A DNA stretch of 64,000 nucleotides from Bursaphelenchus xylophilus (GCA_904066235.2 CAJFCV020000001.1:11651291-11715290); one strand, 5' to 3'. Shown: positions 49,581 through 62,520, numbered from the stretch's first letter. The notes: generated by a model not told the origin, from the sequence alone. A program made the numbers and translations.

Positions 49581-51400
49581 GTCTTGTCAATTCACTCCGT
49601 CATCACTAATTCACCTTTTTTCAAAACCGGTGTCTAGTATAATATCAGAGTGTTTCGCCCAGCGTGGGCGTAGTTTGATTCCAAAAATGCTGAAACTTGC
49701 CATGCTAAAATCTCAGGCGATTAGCTTTCGAATAATGTACGTCTTGTCAATTCACTCCGTCATCACTAATTCACCTTTTTTCAAAACCGGTGTCTAGTAT
49801 AATATCAGAGTGTTTCGCCCAGCGTGGGCGTAGTTTGATTCCAAAAATGCTGAAACTTGCCATGCTAAAATCTCAGGCGATTAGCTTTCGAATAATGTAC
49901 GTCTTGTCAATTCACTCCGTCATCACTAATTCACCTTTTTTCAAAACCGGTGTCTAGTATAATATCAGAGTGTTTCGCCCAGTGTGGGCGTAGTTTGATT
50001 CCAAAAATGCTGAAACTTGCCATGCTAAAATCTCAGGCGATTAGCTTTCGAATGGTGTATGTCTTGTCAATTCACTCCGTCATCACTAATTCACCTTTTT
50101 TCAAAACCGGTGTCTAGTATAATATCAGAGTGTTTCGCCGAGTGTGGGCGTAGTTTGATTCCAAAAATGCTGAAACTTGCCATGCTAAAATCTTAGGAGG
50201 TTACCTTTCGAATGGTGTATGTCTTGTCAATTCACTCCGTCAACTAATTCACCTTTTTTCAAAACCGGTGTCTAGTATAATATCAGAGTGTTTCGCCCAG
50301 TGTGGGCGTAGTTTGATTCCAAAAATGCTGAAACTTGCCATGCTAAAATCTTAGGAGGTTACCTTTCGAATGGTGTATGTCTTGTCAATTCACTCCGTCA
50401 TCACTAATTCACCTTTTTTCAAAACCGGTGTCTAGTATAATATCAGAGTGTTTCGCCCAGCGTGGGCGTAGTTTGATTCCAAAAATGCTGAAACTTGCCA
50501 TGCTAAAATCTCAGGCGATTAGCTTTCGAATAATGTACGTCTTGTCAATTCACTCCGTCATCACTAATTCACCTTTTTTCAAAACCGGTGTCTAGTATAA
50601 TATCAGAGTGTTTCGCCCAGCGTGGGCGTAGTTTGATTCCAAAAATGCTGAAACTTGCCATGCTAAAATCTCAGGCGATTAGCTTTCGAATAATGTACGT
50701 CTTGTCAATTCACTCCGTCATCACTAATTCACCTTTTTTCAAAACCGGTGTCTAGTATAATATCAGAGTGTTTCGCCCAGTGTGGGCGTAGTTTGATTCC
50801 AAAAATGCTGAAACTTGCCATGCTAAAATCTCAGGCGATTAGCTTTCGAATAATGTACGTCTTGTCAATTCACTCCGTCATCACTAATTCACCTTTTTTC
50901 AAAACCGGTGTCTAGTATAATATCAGAGTGTTTCGCCCAGCGTGGGCGTAGTTTGATTCCAAAAATGCTGAAACTTGCCATGCTAAAATCTCAGGCGATT
51001 AGCTTTCGAATGGTGTATGTCTTGTCAATTCACTCCTTCATCACTAATTCACTTTTTTTAAAACCGGTGTCTAGTATAATATCAGAGTTTTTCGCCCAGT
51101 GTCGGCGTAGTTTGTTTCCAAAAAAGCTGAAACTTGCCATGCTAAAATCTCAGGCGATTAGCTTTCGAATGGTGTATGTCTTGTCAATTCACTCCTTCAT
51201 CACTAATTCACTTTTTTTTTAAACCGGTGTCTAGGATAATATCAGAGTGTTTGGCCTCGGGCGGGCGTAATCTGATCCCAAAAAGGCTGACAATTGCCGT
51301 GGTAAAATCTCAGGCGATTAGCTTTCGAATGGTGTATGTCTTGTCAATTGACTCCGTCATCACTAATTCACTTTTTTTTAAAACCGGTGTCTAGTATAAT
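49580..51400 (+). repeat. 'cgaataatgtacg' module with 3-bp deletion, copy 3
   Basis: Full-length version of the module: 'cgccgagtg' near 50,136, 'gtcaactaat' at 50,239 (2,718 bp after copy 2, 7,827 bp after copy 1), then 'cagcgtgggcg' copies to about 51,000. A 159-bp monomer with 'cagtgtcggcg' and the fourth strongly diverged monomer follow. Confidence 0.86.
51174..51333 (+). repeat. Strongly diverged monomer, copy 4
   Basis: Carries the same variant set as copies 1-3, with extra changes of its own: a longer T-run followed by AAACC (9 T, 3 A) and 'aaaaaggctgac' for 'aaaaaagctgac'. It is followed directly by a 'ttgactcc' monomer, unlike copies 1-3. Confidence 0.86.
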
Positions 51401-53400
51401 ATCAGAGTGTTTCGCCCAGTGTGGGCGTAGTTTGATTCCAAAAATGCTGAAACTTGCCATGCTAAAATCTTAGGAGGTTACCTTTCGAATGGTGTATGTC
51501 TTGTCAATTCACTCCGTCATCACTAATTCACCTTTTTTCAAAACCGGTGTCTAGTATAATATCAGAGTGTTTCGCCCAGTGTGGGCGTAGTTTGATTCCA
51601 AAAATGCTGAAACTTGCCATGCTAAAATCTCAGGCGATTAGCTTTCGAATGGTGTATGTCTTGTCAATTCACTCCGTCATCACTAATTCACCTTTTTTCA
51701 AAACCGGTGTCTAGTATAATATCAGAGTGTTTCGCCCAGTGTGGGCGTAGTTTGATTCCAAAAATGCTGAAACTTGCCATGCTAAAATCTTAGGAGGTTA
51801 CCTTTCGAATGGTGTATGTCTTGTCAATTCACTCCGTCATCACTAATTCACCTTTTTTCAAAACCGGTGTCTAGTATAATATCAGAGTGTTTCGCCCAGT
51901 GCGGGCGCAGTTTGATTCCAAAAATGCTGAAACTTGCCATGCTAAAATCTTAGGAGGTTACCTTTCGAATGGTGTATGTCTTGTCAATTCACTCCGTCAT
52001 CACTAATTCACCTTTTTTCAAAACCGGTGTCTAGTATAATATCAGAGTGTTTCGCCCAGTGCGGGCGCAGTTTGATTCCAAAAATGCTGAAACTTGCCAT
52101 GCTAAAATCTTAGGAGGTTAGCTTTCGAATGGTGTATGTCTTGTCAATTCACTCCTTCATCACTAATTCACTTTTTTTTTAAAACCGGTGTCTAGTATAA
52201 TATCAGAGTGTTTCGCCCAGTGTGGGCGTAGTTTGATTCCAAAAATGCTGAAACTTGCCATGCTAAAATCGCAGGCGATTTAGCTTTCGAATGGTGTATG
52301 TCTTGTCAATTCACTCCGTCATCACTAATTCACCTTTTTTCAAAACCGGTGTCTAGTATAATATCAGGGTGTTTCGCCCAGTGCGGGCGCAGTTTGATTC
52401 CAAAAATGCTGAAACTTGCCATGCTAAAATCTTAGGAGGTTAGCTTTCGAATGGTGTATGTCTTGTCAATTCACTCCGTCATCACTAATTCACCTTTTTT
52501 CAAAACCGGTGTCTAGTATAATATCAGACTGTTTCGCCCAGTGTGGGCGCAGTTTGATTCCAAAGATGCTGAAACCTGCCATGCTAAAATCTTAGGAGGT
52601 TACCTTTCGAATGGTGTATGTCTTGTCAATTCACTCCGTCATCACTAATTCACCTTTTTTCAAAACCGGTGTCTAGTATAATATCAGAGTGTTTCGCCCA
52701 GTGTGGGCGTAGTTTGATTCCAAAAATGCTGAAACTTGCCATGCTAAAACCTCAGGCGATTAGCTTTCGAATGGTGTATGTCTTGTCAATTCACTCCGTC
52801 ATCACTAATTCACCTTTTTTCAAAACCGGTGTCTAGTATAATATCAGAGTGTTTCGCCCAGTGTGGGCGTAGTTTGATTCCAAAAATGCTGAAACTTGCC
52901 ATGCTAAAATCTTAGGAGGTTACCTTTCGAATGGTGTATGTCTTGTCAATTCACTCCGTCATCACTAATTCACCTTTTTCAAAACCGGTGTCTAGTATAA
53001 TATCAGAGTGTTTCGCCCAGTGCGGGCGCAGTTTGATTCCAAAAATGCTGAAACTTGCCATGCTAAAATCTTAGGAGGTTACCTTTCGAATGGTGTATGT
53101 CTTGTCAATTCACTCCGTCATCACTAATTCACCTTTTTTCAAAACCGGTGTCTAGTATAATATCAGAGTGTTTCGCCCAGTGTGGGCGTAGTTTGATTCC
53201 AAAAATGCTGAAACTTGCCATGCTAAAATCTTAGGAGGTTACCTTTCGAATGGTGTATGTCTTGTCAATTCACTCCGTCATCACTAATTCACCTTTTTCA
53301 AAACCGGTGTCTAGTATAATATCAGAGTGTTTCGCCCAGTGCGGGCGCAGTTTGATTCCAAAAATGCTGAAACTTGCCATGCTAAAATCTTAGGAGGTTA
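51400..53400 (+). repeat. Field with 'cagtgcgggcgcag' monomers
   Basis: Ordinary monomers mixed with copies having 'cagtgcgggcgcag' (51,898, 52,058, 52,379, 53,019, 53,338). Private point variants include 'atcagactgtttcg', 'ccaaagatgctg' and 'gaaacctgcc' near 52,525-52,577, and 'taaaacctcagg' at 52,745. The +1 variant 'gcaggcgatttagc' first appears at 52,271. Confidence 0.83.
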
Positions 53401-53402
53401 GC

Positions 53403-54846
53403 TTTCGAATGGTGTATGTCTTGTCAATTCACTCCTTCATCACTAATTCACTTTTTTTTAAAACCGGTGTCTAGTATAATATCAGAGTTTTTCGCCCAGT
53501 GTCGGCGTAGTTTGATTCCAAAAAAGCTGAAACTTGCCATGCTAAAATCTCAGGCGATTAGCTTTCGAATGGTGTATGTCTTGTCAATTCACTCCGTCAT
53601 CACTAATTCACCTTTTTTCAAAACCGGTGTCTAGTATAATATCAGAGTGTTTCGCCCAGTGTGGGCGTAGTTTGATTCCAAAAATGCTGAAACTTGCCAT
53701 GCTAAAATCGCAGGCGATTTAGCTTTCGAATGGTGTATGTCTTGTCAATTCACTCCGTCATCACTAATTCACCTTTTTTCAAAACCGGTGTCTAGTATAA
53801 TATCAGGGTGTTTCGCCCAGTGCGGGCGCAGTTTGATTCCAAAAATGCTGAAACTTGCCATGCTAAAATCTTAGGAGGTTAGCTTTCGAATGGTGTATGT
53901 CTTGTCAATTCACTCCTTCATCACTAATTCACTTTTTTTTAAAACCGGTGTCTAGTATAATATCAGAGTTTTTCGCCCAGTGTCGGCGTAGTTTGATTCC
54001 AAAAAAGCTGAAACTTGCCATGCTAAAATCTCAGGCGATTAGCTTTCGAATGGTGTATGTCTTGTCAATTCACTCCGTCATCACTAATTCACCTTTTTTC
54101 AAAACCGGTGTCTAGTATAATATCAGAGTGTTTCGCCCAGTGTGGGCGTAGTTTGATTCCAAAAATGCTGAAACTTGCCATGCTAAAATCGCAGGCGATT
54201 TAGCTTTCGAATGGTGTATGTCTTGTCAATTCACTCCGTCATCACTAATTCACCTTTTTTCAAAACCGGTGTCTAGTATAATATCAGGGTGTTTCGCCCA
54301 GTGCGGGCGCAGTTTGATTCCAAAAATGCTGAAACTTGCCATGCTAAAATCTTAGGAGGTTAGCTTTCGAATGGTGTATGTCTTGTCAATTCACTCCTTC
54401 ATCACTAATTCACTTTTTTTTAAAACCGGTGTCTAGTATAATATCAGAGTTTTTCGCCCAGTGTCGGCGTAGTTTGATTCCAAAAAAGCTGAAACTTGCC
54501 ATGCTAAAATCTCAGGCGATTAGCTTTCGAATGGTGTATGTCTTGTCAATTCACTCCGTCATCACTAATTCACCTTTTTTCAAAACCGGTGTCTAGTATA
54601 ATATCAGAGTGTTTCGCCCAGTGTGGGCGTAGTTTGATTCCAAAAATGCTGAAACTTGCCATGCTAAAATCGCAGGCGATTTAGCTTTCGAATGGTGTAT
54701 GTCTTGTCAATTCACTCCGTCATCACTAATTCACCTTTTTTCAAAACCGGTGTCTAGTATAATATCAGGGTGTTTCGCCCAGTGCGGGCGCAGTTTGATT
54801 CCAAAAATGCTGAAACTTGCCATGCTAAAATCTTAGGAGGTTAGCT
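53403..54846 (+). repeat. 3-monomer HOR, period 481 bp, three copies
   Basis: Equivalent monomers start near 53,414, 53,895 and 54,376, exactly 481 bp apart. The unit is: (1) 'ccttcatcac', 8 T, 'cagtgtcggcg', 'aaaaaagctg'; (2) 6 T-C, 'cgcaggcgatttagc', one base longer than usual; (3) 'atcagggtgtttcg', 'cagtgcgggcgcag', tail 'aggaggttagc'. The copies look identical by eye. A less regular relative lies at 52,120-52,450. Confidence 0.9.
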
Positions 54847-56290
54847 TTCGAATGGTGTATGTCTTGTCAATTCACTCCTTCATCACTAATTCACTTTTTT
54901 TAAAACCGGTGTCTAGTATAATATCAGAGTTTTTCGCCCAGTGTGGGCGCAGTTTGATTCCAAAAATGCTGAAACCTGCCATGCTAAAATCTTAGGAGGT
55001 TACCTTTCGAATGGTGTATGTCTTGTCAATTCACTCCGTCATCACTAATTCACCTTTTTTCAAAACCGGTGTCTAGTATAATATCAGAGTGTTTCGCCCA
55101 GTGTGGGCGTAGTTTGATTCCAAAAAAGCTGAAACTTGCCATGCTAAAATCTCAGGCGATTAGCTTTCGAATGGTGTATGTCTTGTCAATTCACTCCGTC
55201 ATCACTAATTCACCTTTTTTCAAAACCGGTGTCTAGTATAATATCAGAGTGTTTCGCCCAGTGCGGGCGCAGTTTGATTCCAAAAATGCTGAAACTTGCC
55301 ATGCTAAAATCTTAGGAGGTTACCTTTCGAATGGTGTATGTCTTGTCAATTCACTCCGTCATCACTAATTCACCTTTTTTCAAAACCGGTGTCTAGTATA
55401 ATATCAGAGTGTTTCGCCCAGTGTGGGCGTAGTTTGATTCCAAAAATGCTGAAACTTGCCATGCTAAAATCTTAGGAGGTTACCTTTCGAATGGTGTATG
55501 TCTTGTCAATTCACTCCGTCATCACTAATTCACCTTTTTTCAAAACCGGTGTCTAGTATAATATCAGAGTGTTTCGCCCAGTGTGGGCGTAGTTTGATTC
55601 CAAAAATGCTGAAACTTGCCATGCTAAAATCGCAGGCGATTTAGCTTTCGAATGGTGTATGTCTTGTCAATTCACTCCGTCATCACTAATTCACCTTTTT
55701 TCAAAACCGGTGTCTAGTATAATATCAGAGTGTTTCGCCCAGTGTGGGCGTAGTTTGATTCCAAAAATGCTGAAACTTGCCATGCTAAAATCTTAGGAGG
55801 TTACCTTTCGAATGGTGTATGTCTTGTCAATTCACTCCTTCATCACTAATTCACTTTTTTTTTAAAACCGGTGTCTAGTATAATATCAGAGTTTTTCGCC
55901 CAGTGTCGGCGTAGTTTGATTCCAAAAAAGCTGAAACTTGCCATGCTAAAATCTCAGGCGATTAGCTTTCGAATGGTGTATGTCTTGTCAATTCACTCCG
56001 TCATCACTAATTCACCTTTTTTCAAAACCGGTGTCTAGTATAATATCAGAGTGTTTTGCCCAGTGTGGGCGTAGTTTGATTCCAAAAAAGCTGAGGCTTG
56101 CCATGCTAAAATCTTAGGAGGTTATCTTTCGAATGGTGTATGTCTTGTCAATTCACTCCGTCATCACTAATTCACCTTTTTTCAAAACCGGTGTGTAGTA
56201 TAATATCAGAGTTTTTCGCCCAGTGTGGGCGTAGTTTGATTCCAAAAAAGCTGAGGCTTGCCATGCTAAAATCTTAGGAGGTTATCTTTC
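54846..56290 (+). repeat. Breakdown of the 481-bp HOR into mixed monomers
   Basis: A hybrid monomer (54,890-55,000) joins 'cagagtttttcgccc' to 'ggcgcag' and 'gaaacctgcc'. One more 'gcaggcgatttagc' copy occurs at 55,631. At 56,040-56,290 two monomers have 'agctgaggcttgcc' and tail 'aggaggttatctttcg', variants not seen elsewhere, one of them with 'ggtgtgtag'. Confidence 0.82.
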
Positions 56291-57960
56291 GAATGGTGTA
56301 TGTCTTGTCAATTTACTCCGTCATCACTAATTCACCTTTTTTCAAAACCGGTGTCTAGTATAATATCAGAGTGTTTCGCCCAGTGTGGGCGTAGTTTGAT
56401 TCCAAAAATGCTGAAACTTGCCATGCTAAAATCTCAGGCGACTAGCTTTCGAATGGTGTATGTCTTGTCAATTCACTCCTTCATCACTAATTCACTTTTT
56501 TTAAAACCGGTGTCTAGTATAATATCAGAGTTTTTGGCCTCGGGCGGGCGTAATTTGATTCCAAAAATGCTGAAACTTGCCATGCTAAAATCTCAGGCGA
56601 TTAGCTTTCGAATGGTGTATGTCTTGTCAATTCACTCCTTCATCACTAATTCACTTTTTTTTAAAACCGGTGTCTAGTATAATATCAGAGTTTTTCGCCC
56701 AGTGTCGGCGTAATTTGATTCCAAAAATGCTGAAACTTGCCATGCTAAAATCTCTGGCGATTAGCTTTCGAATGGTGTATGTCTTGTCAATTCACTCCTT
56801 CATCACTAATTCACTTTTTTTAAAACCGGTGTCTAGTATAATATCAGAGTTTTTCGCCCAGTGTCGGCGTAATTTGATTCCAAAAATGCTGAAACTTGCC
56901 ATGCTAAAATCTCAGGCGATTAGCTTTCGAATGGTGTATGTCTTGTCAATTCACTCCTTCATCACTAATTCACTTTTTTTTAAAACCGGTGTCTAGTATA
57001 ATATCAGAGTTTTTCGCCCAGTGTCGGCGTAATTTGATTCCAAAAATGCTGAAACTTGCCATGCTAAAATCTCTGGCGATTAGCTTTCGAATGGTGTATG
57101 TCTTGTCAATTCACTCCTTCATCACTAATTCACTTTTTTTAAAACCGGTGTCTAGTATAATATCAGAGTTTTTCGCCCAGTGTCGGCGTAATTTGATTCC
57201 AAAAATGCTGAAACTTGCCATGCTAAAATCTCAGGCGATTAGCTTTCGAATGGTGTATGTCTTGTCAATTTACTCCGTCATCACTAATTCACCTTTTTTC
57301 AAAACCGGTGTCTAGTATAATATCAGAGTGTTTCGCCCAGTGTGGGCGTAGTTTGATTCCAAAAATGCTGAAACTTGCCATGCTAAAATCTCAGGCGACT
57401 AGCTTTCGAATGGTGTATGTCTTGTCAATTCACTCCTTCATCACTAATTCACTTTTTTTAAAACCGGTGTCTAGTATAATATCAGAGTTTTTGGCCTCGG
57501 GCGGGCGTAATTTGATTCCAAAAATGCTGAAACTTGCCATGCTAAAATCTCAGGCGATTAGCTTTCGAATGGTGTATGTCTTGTCAATTCACTCCTTCAT
57601 CACTAATTCACTTTTTTTAAAACCGGTGTCTAGTATAATATCAGAGTTTTTCGCCCAGTGTCGGCGTAATTTGATTCCAAAAATGCTGAAACTTGCCATG
57701 CTAAAATCTCAGGCGATTAGCTTTCGAATGGTGTATGTCTTGTCAATTCACTCCTTCATCACTAATTCACTTTTTTTAAAACCGGTGTCTAGTATAATAT
57801 CAGAGTTTTTGGCCTCGGGCGGGCGTAATTTGATTCCAAAAATGCTGAAACTTGCCATGCTAAAATCTCAGGCGATTAGCTTTCGAATGGTGTATGTCTT
57901 GTCAATTTACTCCGTCATCACTAATTCACCTTTTTTCAAAACCGGTGTCTAGTATAATAT
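56290..57960 (+). repeat. 319-bp dimer HOR and 'cctcgggcgggcg' monomers
   Basis: Monomers starting near 56,617 and 56,936 are equivalent, 319 bp apart, and share 'atctctggcgatt' (56,751, 57,070), found only here. A block with 'gtcaatttactccg', 'ggcgactagc' and 'ggcctcgggcgggcg' occurs at 56,300-56,600 and again at 57,257-57,580 (957 bp, six monomers). Many copies are 159 bp, so one forward frame stays open for 231 codons at 57,257-57,952; this is not taken as a gene. Confidence 0.86.
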
Positions 57961-60450
57961 CAGAGTGTTTCGCCCAGTGTGGGCGTAGTTTGATTCCAAA
58001 AATGCTGAAACTTGCCATGCTAAAATCTCAGGCGATTAGCCTTTGAATGGTGTATGTCTTGTCAATTCACTCCTTCATCACTAATTCACCTTTTTTCAAA
58101 ACCGGTGTCTAGTATAATATCAGAGTGTTTCGCCCAGTGTGGGCGTAGTTTGATTCCAAAAATGCTGAAACTTGCCATGCTAAAATCTCAGGCGATTAGC
58201 TTTCGAATGGTGTATGTCTTGTCAATTCACTCCTTCATCACTAATTCACTTTTTTTAAAACCGGTGTCTAGTATAATATCAGAGTTTTTGGCCTCGGGCG
58301 GGCGTAATTTGATACCAAAAATGCTGAAACTTGCCATGCTAAAATCTCAGGCGATTAGCTTTCGAATGGTGTATGTCTTGTCAATTTACTCCGTCATCAC
58401 TAATTCACCTTTTTTCAAAACCGGTGTCTAGTATAATATCAGAGTGTTTCGCCCAGTGTGGGCGTAGTTTGATTCCAAAAATGCTGAAACTTGCCATGCT
58501 AAAATCTCAGGCGATTAGCCTTTGAATGGTGTATGTCTTGTCAATTCACTCCGTCATCACTAATTCACCTTTTTTCAAAACCGGTGTCTAGTATAATATC
58601 AGAGTGTTTCGCCCAGTGTGGGCGTAATTTGATTCCAAAAATGCTGAAACTTGCCATGCTAAAATCTCAGGCGATTAGCTTTCGAATGGTGTATGTCTTG
58701 TCAATTTACTCCGTCATCACTAATTCACCTTTTTTCAAAACCGGTGTCTAGTATAATATCAGAGTGTTTCGCCCAGTGTGGGCGTAGTTTGATTCCAAAA
58801 ATGCTGAAACTTGCCATGCTAAAATCTCAGGCGATTAGCTTTCGAATGGTGTATGTCTTGTCAATTCACTCCTTCATCACTAATTCACCTTTTTTCAAAA
58901 CCGGTGTCTAGTATAATATCAGAGTTTTTCGCCCAGTGTCGGCGTAATTTGATTCCAAAAATGCTGAAACTTGCCATGCTAAAATCTCAGGCGATTAGCT
59001 TTCGAATGGTGTATGTCTTGTCAATTCACTCCTTCATCACTAATTCACTTTTTTTAAAACCGGTGTCTAGTATAATATCAGAGTTTTTGGCCTCGGGCGG
59101 GCGTAATTTGATTCCAAAAATGCTGAAACTTGCCATGCTAAAATCTCAGGCGATTAGCTTTCGAATGGTGTATGTCTTGTCAATTTACTCCGTCATCACT
59201 AATTCACCTTTTTTCAAAACCGGTGTCTAGTATAATATCAGAGTGTTTCGCCCAGTGTGGGCGTAGTTTGATTCCAAAAATGCTGAAACTTGCCATGCTA
59301 AAATCTCAGGCGATTAGCTTTCGAATGGTGTATGTCTTGTCAATTCACTCCTTCATCACTAATTCACTTTTTTTAAAACCGGTGTCTAGTATAATATCAG
59401 AGTTTTTGGCCTCGGGCGGGCGTAATTTGATTCCAAAAATGCTGAAACTTGCCATGCTAAAATCTCAGGCGATTAGCTTTCGAATGGTGTATGTCTTGTC
59501 AATTTACTCCGTCATCACTAATTCACCTTTTTTCAAAACCGGTGTCTAGTATAATATCAGAGTGTTTCGCCCAGTGTGGGCGTAGTTTGATTCCAAAAAT
59601 GCTGAAACTTGCCATGCTAAAATCTCAGGCGATTAGCCTTTGAATGGTGTATGTCTTGTCAATTCACTCCTTCATCACTAATTCACCTTTTTTCAAAACC
59701 GGTGTCTAGTATAATATCAGAGTGTTTCGCCCAGTGTGGGCGTAGTTTGATTCCAAAAATGCTGAAACTTGCCATGCTAAAATCTCAGGCGATTAGCTTT
59801 CGAATGGTGTATGTCTTGTCAATTCACTCCTTCATCACTAATTCACTTTTTTTAAAACCGGTGTCTAGTATAATATCAGAGTTTTTGGCCTCGGGCGGGC
59901 GTAATTTGATTCCAAAAATGCTGAAACTTGCCATGCTAAAATCTCAGGCGATTAGCTTTCGAATGGTGTATGTCTTGTCAATTTACTCCGTCATCACTAA
60001 TTCACCTTTTTTCAAAACCGGTGTCTAGTATAATATCAGAGTGTTTCGCCCAGTGTGGGCGTAGTTTGATTCCAAAAATGCTGAAACTTGCCATGCTAAA
60101 ATCTCAGGCGATTAGCCTTTGAATGGTGTATGTCTTGTCAATTCACTCCTTCATCACTAATTCACCTTTTTTCAAAACCGGTGTCTAGTATAATATCAGA
60201 GTTTTTCGCCCAGTGTCGGCGTAATTTGATTCCAAAAATGCTGAAACTTGCCATGCTAAAATCTCAGGCGATTAGCTTTCGAATGGTGTATGTCTTGTCA
60301 ATTCACTCCTTCATCACTAATTCACTTTTTTTAAAACCGGTGTCTAGTATAATATCAGAGTTTTTGGCCTCGGGCGGGCGTAATTTGATTCCAAAAATGC
60401 TGAAACTTGCCATGCTAAAATCTCAGGCGATTAGCTTTCGAATGGTGTAT
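57960..60450 (+). repeat. 3-monomer HOR, period 479 bp
   Basis: Equivalent monomers start near 58,052 and 58,531, then near 59,170, 59,649 and 60,128, each 479 bp apart. The core unit is a 'ggcgtagtttg' monomer, a 'ggcctcgggcgggcg' monomer, and a 'gtcaatttactccg' monomer often ending 'gattagcctttgaatgg'. The copy near 58,690-59,170 is two monomers out of step, so the HOR is interrupted once. Confidence 0.84.
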
Positions 60451-62520
60451 GTCTTGTCAATTTACTCCGTCATCACTAATTCACCTTTTTTCAAAACCGG
60501 TGTCTAGTATAATATCAGAGTGTTTCGCCCAGTGTGGGCGTAGTTTGATTCCAAAAATGCTGAAACTTGCCATGCTAAAATCTCAGGCGACTAGCTTTCG
60601 AATGGTGTATGTCTTGTCAATTCACTCCTTCATCACTAATTCACTTTTTTTAAAACCGGTGTCTAGTATAATATCAGAGTTTTTGGCCTCGGGCGGGCGT
60701 AATTTGATTCCAAAAATGCTGAAACTTGCCATGCTAAAATCTCAGGCGATTAGCTTTCGAATGGTGTATGTCTTGTCAATTCACTCCTTCATCACTAATT
60801 CACTTTTTTTAAAACCGGTGTCTAGTATAATATCAGAGTTTTTCGCCCAGTGTCGGCGTAATTTGATTCCAAAAATGCTGAAACTTGCCATGCTAAAATC
60901 TCAGGCGATTAGCTTTCGAATGGTGTATGTCTTGTCAATTCACTCCGTCATCACTAATTCACCTTTTTTCAAAACCGGTGTCTAGTATAATATCAGGGTG
61001 TTTCGCCCAGTGCGGGCGCAGTTTGATTCCAAAAATGCTGAAACTTGCCATGCTAAAATCTTAGGAGGTTAGCTTTCGAATGGTGTATGTCTTGTCAATT
61101 CACTCCTTCATCACTAATTCACTTTTTTTTAAAACCGGTGTCTAGTATAATATCAGAGTTTTTCGCCCAGTGTCGGCGTAATTTGATTCCAAAAATGCTG
61201 AAACTTGCCATGCTAAAATCTCAGGCGATTAGCTTTCGAATGGTGTATGTCTTGTCAATTCACTCCTTCATCACTAATTCACTTTTTTTTATAACCGGTG
61301 TCTAGTATAATATCAGAGTTTTTGGCCTCGGGCGGGCGTAATTTGATTCCAAAAATGCTGAAACTTGCCATGCTAAAATCTCAGGCGATTAGCTTTCGAA
61401 TGGTGTATGTCTTGTCAATTCACTCCTTCATCACTAATTCACTTTTTTTAAAACCGGTGTCTAGTATAATATCAGAGTTTTTCGCCCAGTGTCGGCGTAA
61501 TTTGATTCCAAAAATGCTGAAACTTGCCATGCTAAAATCTCAGGCGATTAGCTTTCGAATGGTGTATGTCTTGTCAATTCACTCCTTCATCACTAATTCA
61601 CTTTTTTTAAAACCGGTGTCTAGTATAATATCAGAGTTTTTGGCCTCGGGCGGGCGTAATTTGATTCCAAAAATGCTGAAACTTGCCATGCTAAAATCTC
61701 AGGCCATTAGCTTTCGAATGGTGTATGTCTTGTCAATTTACTCCGTCATCACTAATTCACCTTTTTTCAAAACCGGTGTCTAGTATAATATCAGAGTGTT
61801 TCGCCCAGTGTGGGCGTAGTTTGATTCCAAAAATGCTGAAACTTGCCATGCTAAAATCTCAGGCGACTAGCTTTCGAATGGTGTATGTCTTGTCAATTCA
61901 CTCCTTCATCACTAATTCACTTTTTTTAAAACCGGTGTCTAGTATAATATCAGAGTTTTTGGCCTCGGGCGGGCGTAATTTGATTCCAAAAATGCTGAAA
62001 CTTGCCATGCTAAAATCTCAGGCGATTAGCTTTCGAATTGTGTATGTCTTGTCAATTCACTCCTTCATCACTAATTCACTTTTTTTTAAAACCGGTGTCT
62101 AGTATAATATCATAGTTTTTCGCCCAGTGTCGGCGTAATTTGATTCCAAAAATGCTGAAACTTGCCATGCTAAAATCTCAGGCGATTAGCTTTCGAATGG
62201 TGTATGTCTTGTCAATTCACTCCGTCATCACTAATTCACCTTTTTTCAAAACCGGTGTCTAGTATAATATCAGGGTGTTTCGCCCAGTGCGGGCGCAGTT
62301 TGATTCCAAAAATGCTGAAACTTGCCATGCTAAAATCTTAGGAGGTTAGCTTTCGAATGGTGTATGTCTTGTCAATTCACTCCTTCATCACTAATTCACT
62401 TTTTTTAAAACCGGTGTCTAGTATAATATCAGAGTTTTTCGCCCAGTGTCGGCGTAGTTTGATTCCAAAAAAGCTGAAACTTGCCATGCTAAAATCTCAG
62501 GCGATTAGCTTTCGAATGGT
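60450..62520 (+). repeat. Mixed HOR block with imported monomers
   Basis: The 'ggcgactagc' block of 56.3 kb returns at 60,449 and 61,725. Between these are single monomers of the 51-55 kb class: 'atcagggtgtttcg' with 'cagtgcgggcgcag' and tail 'aggaggttagc' at about 60,990-61,075 and again at about 62,265-62,350. The second is followed by a 'cagtgtcggcgtagtttg' and 'aaaaaagctg' monomer, so two neighbouring monomers of that class were carried together. A single copy near 61,290 reads 'tttttataaccgg'. Confidence 0.83.

Noticed and set aside
57257..57952. Long forward reading frame (231 codons) and the many 72-178 codon frames of similar sequence
   Set aside because: They are the satellite monomer read in one frame. 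Frames end at the TAG of 'gtctag' or shift at each 160-bp unit, the same peptide recurs throughout, and similar frames appear on the minus strand only where the array is inverted. No sign of selection on codons is visible.
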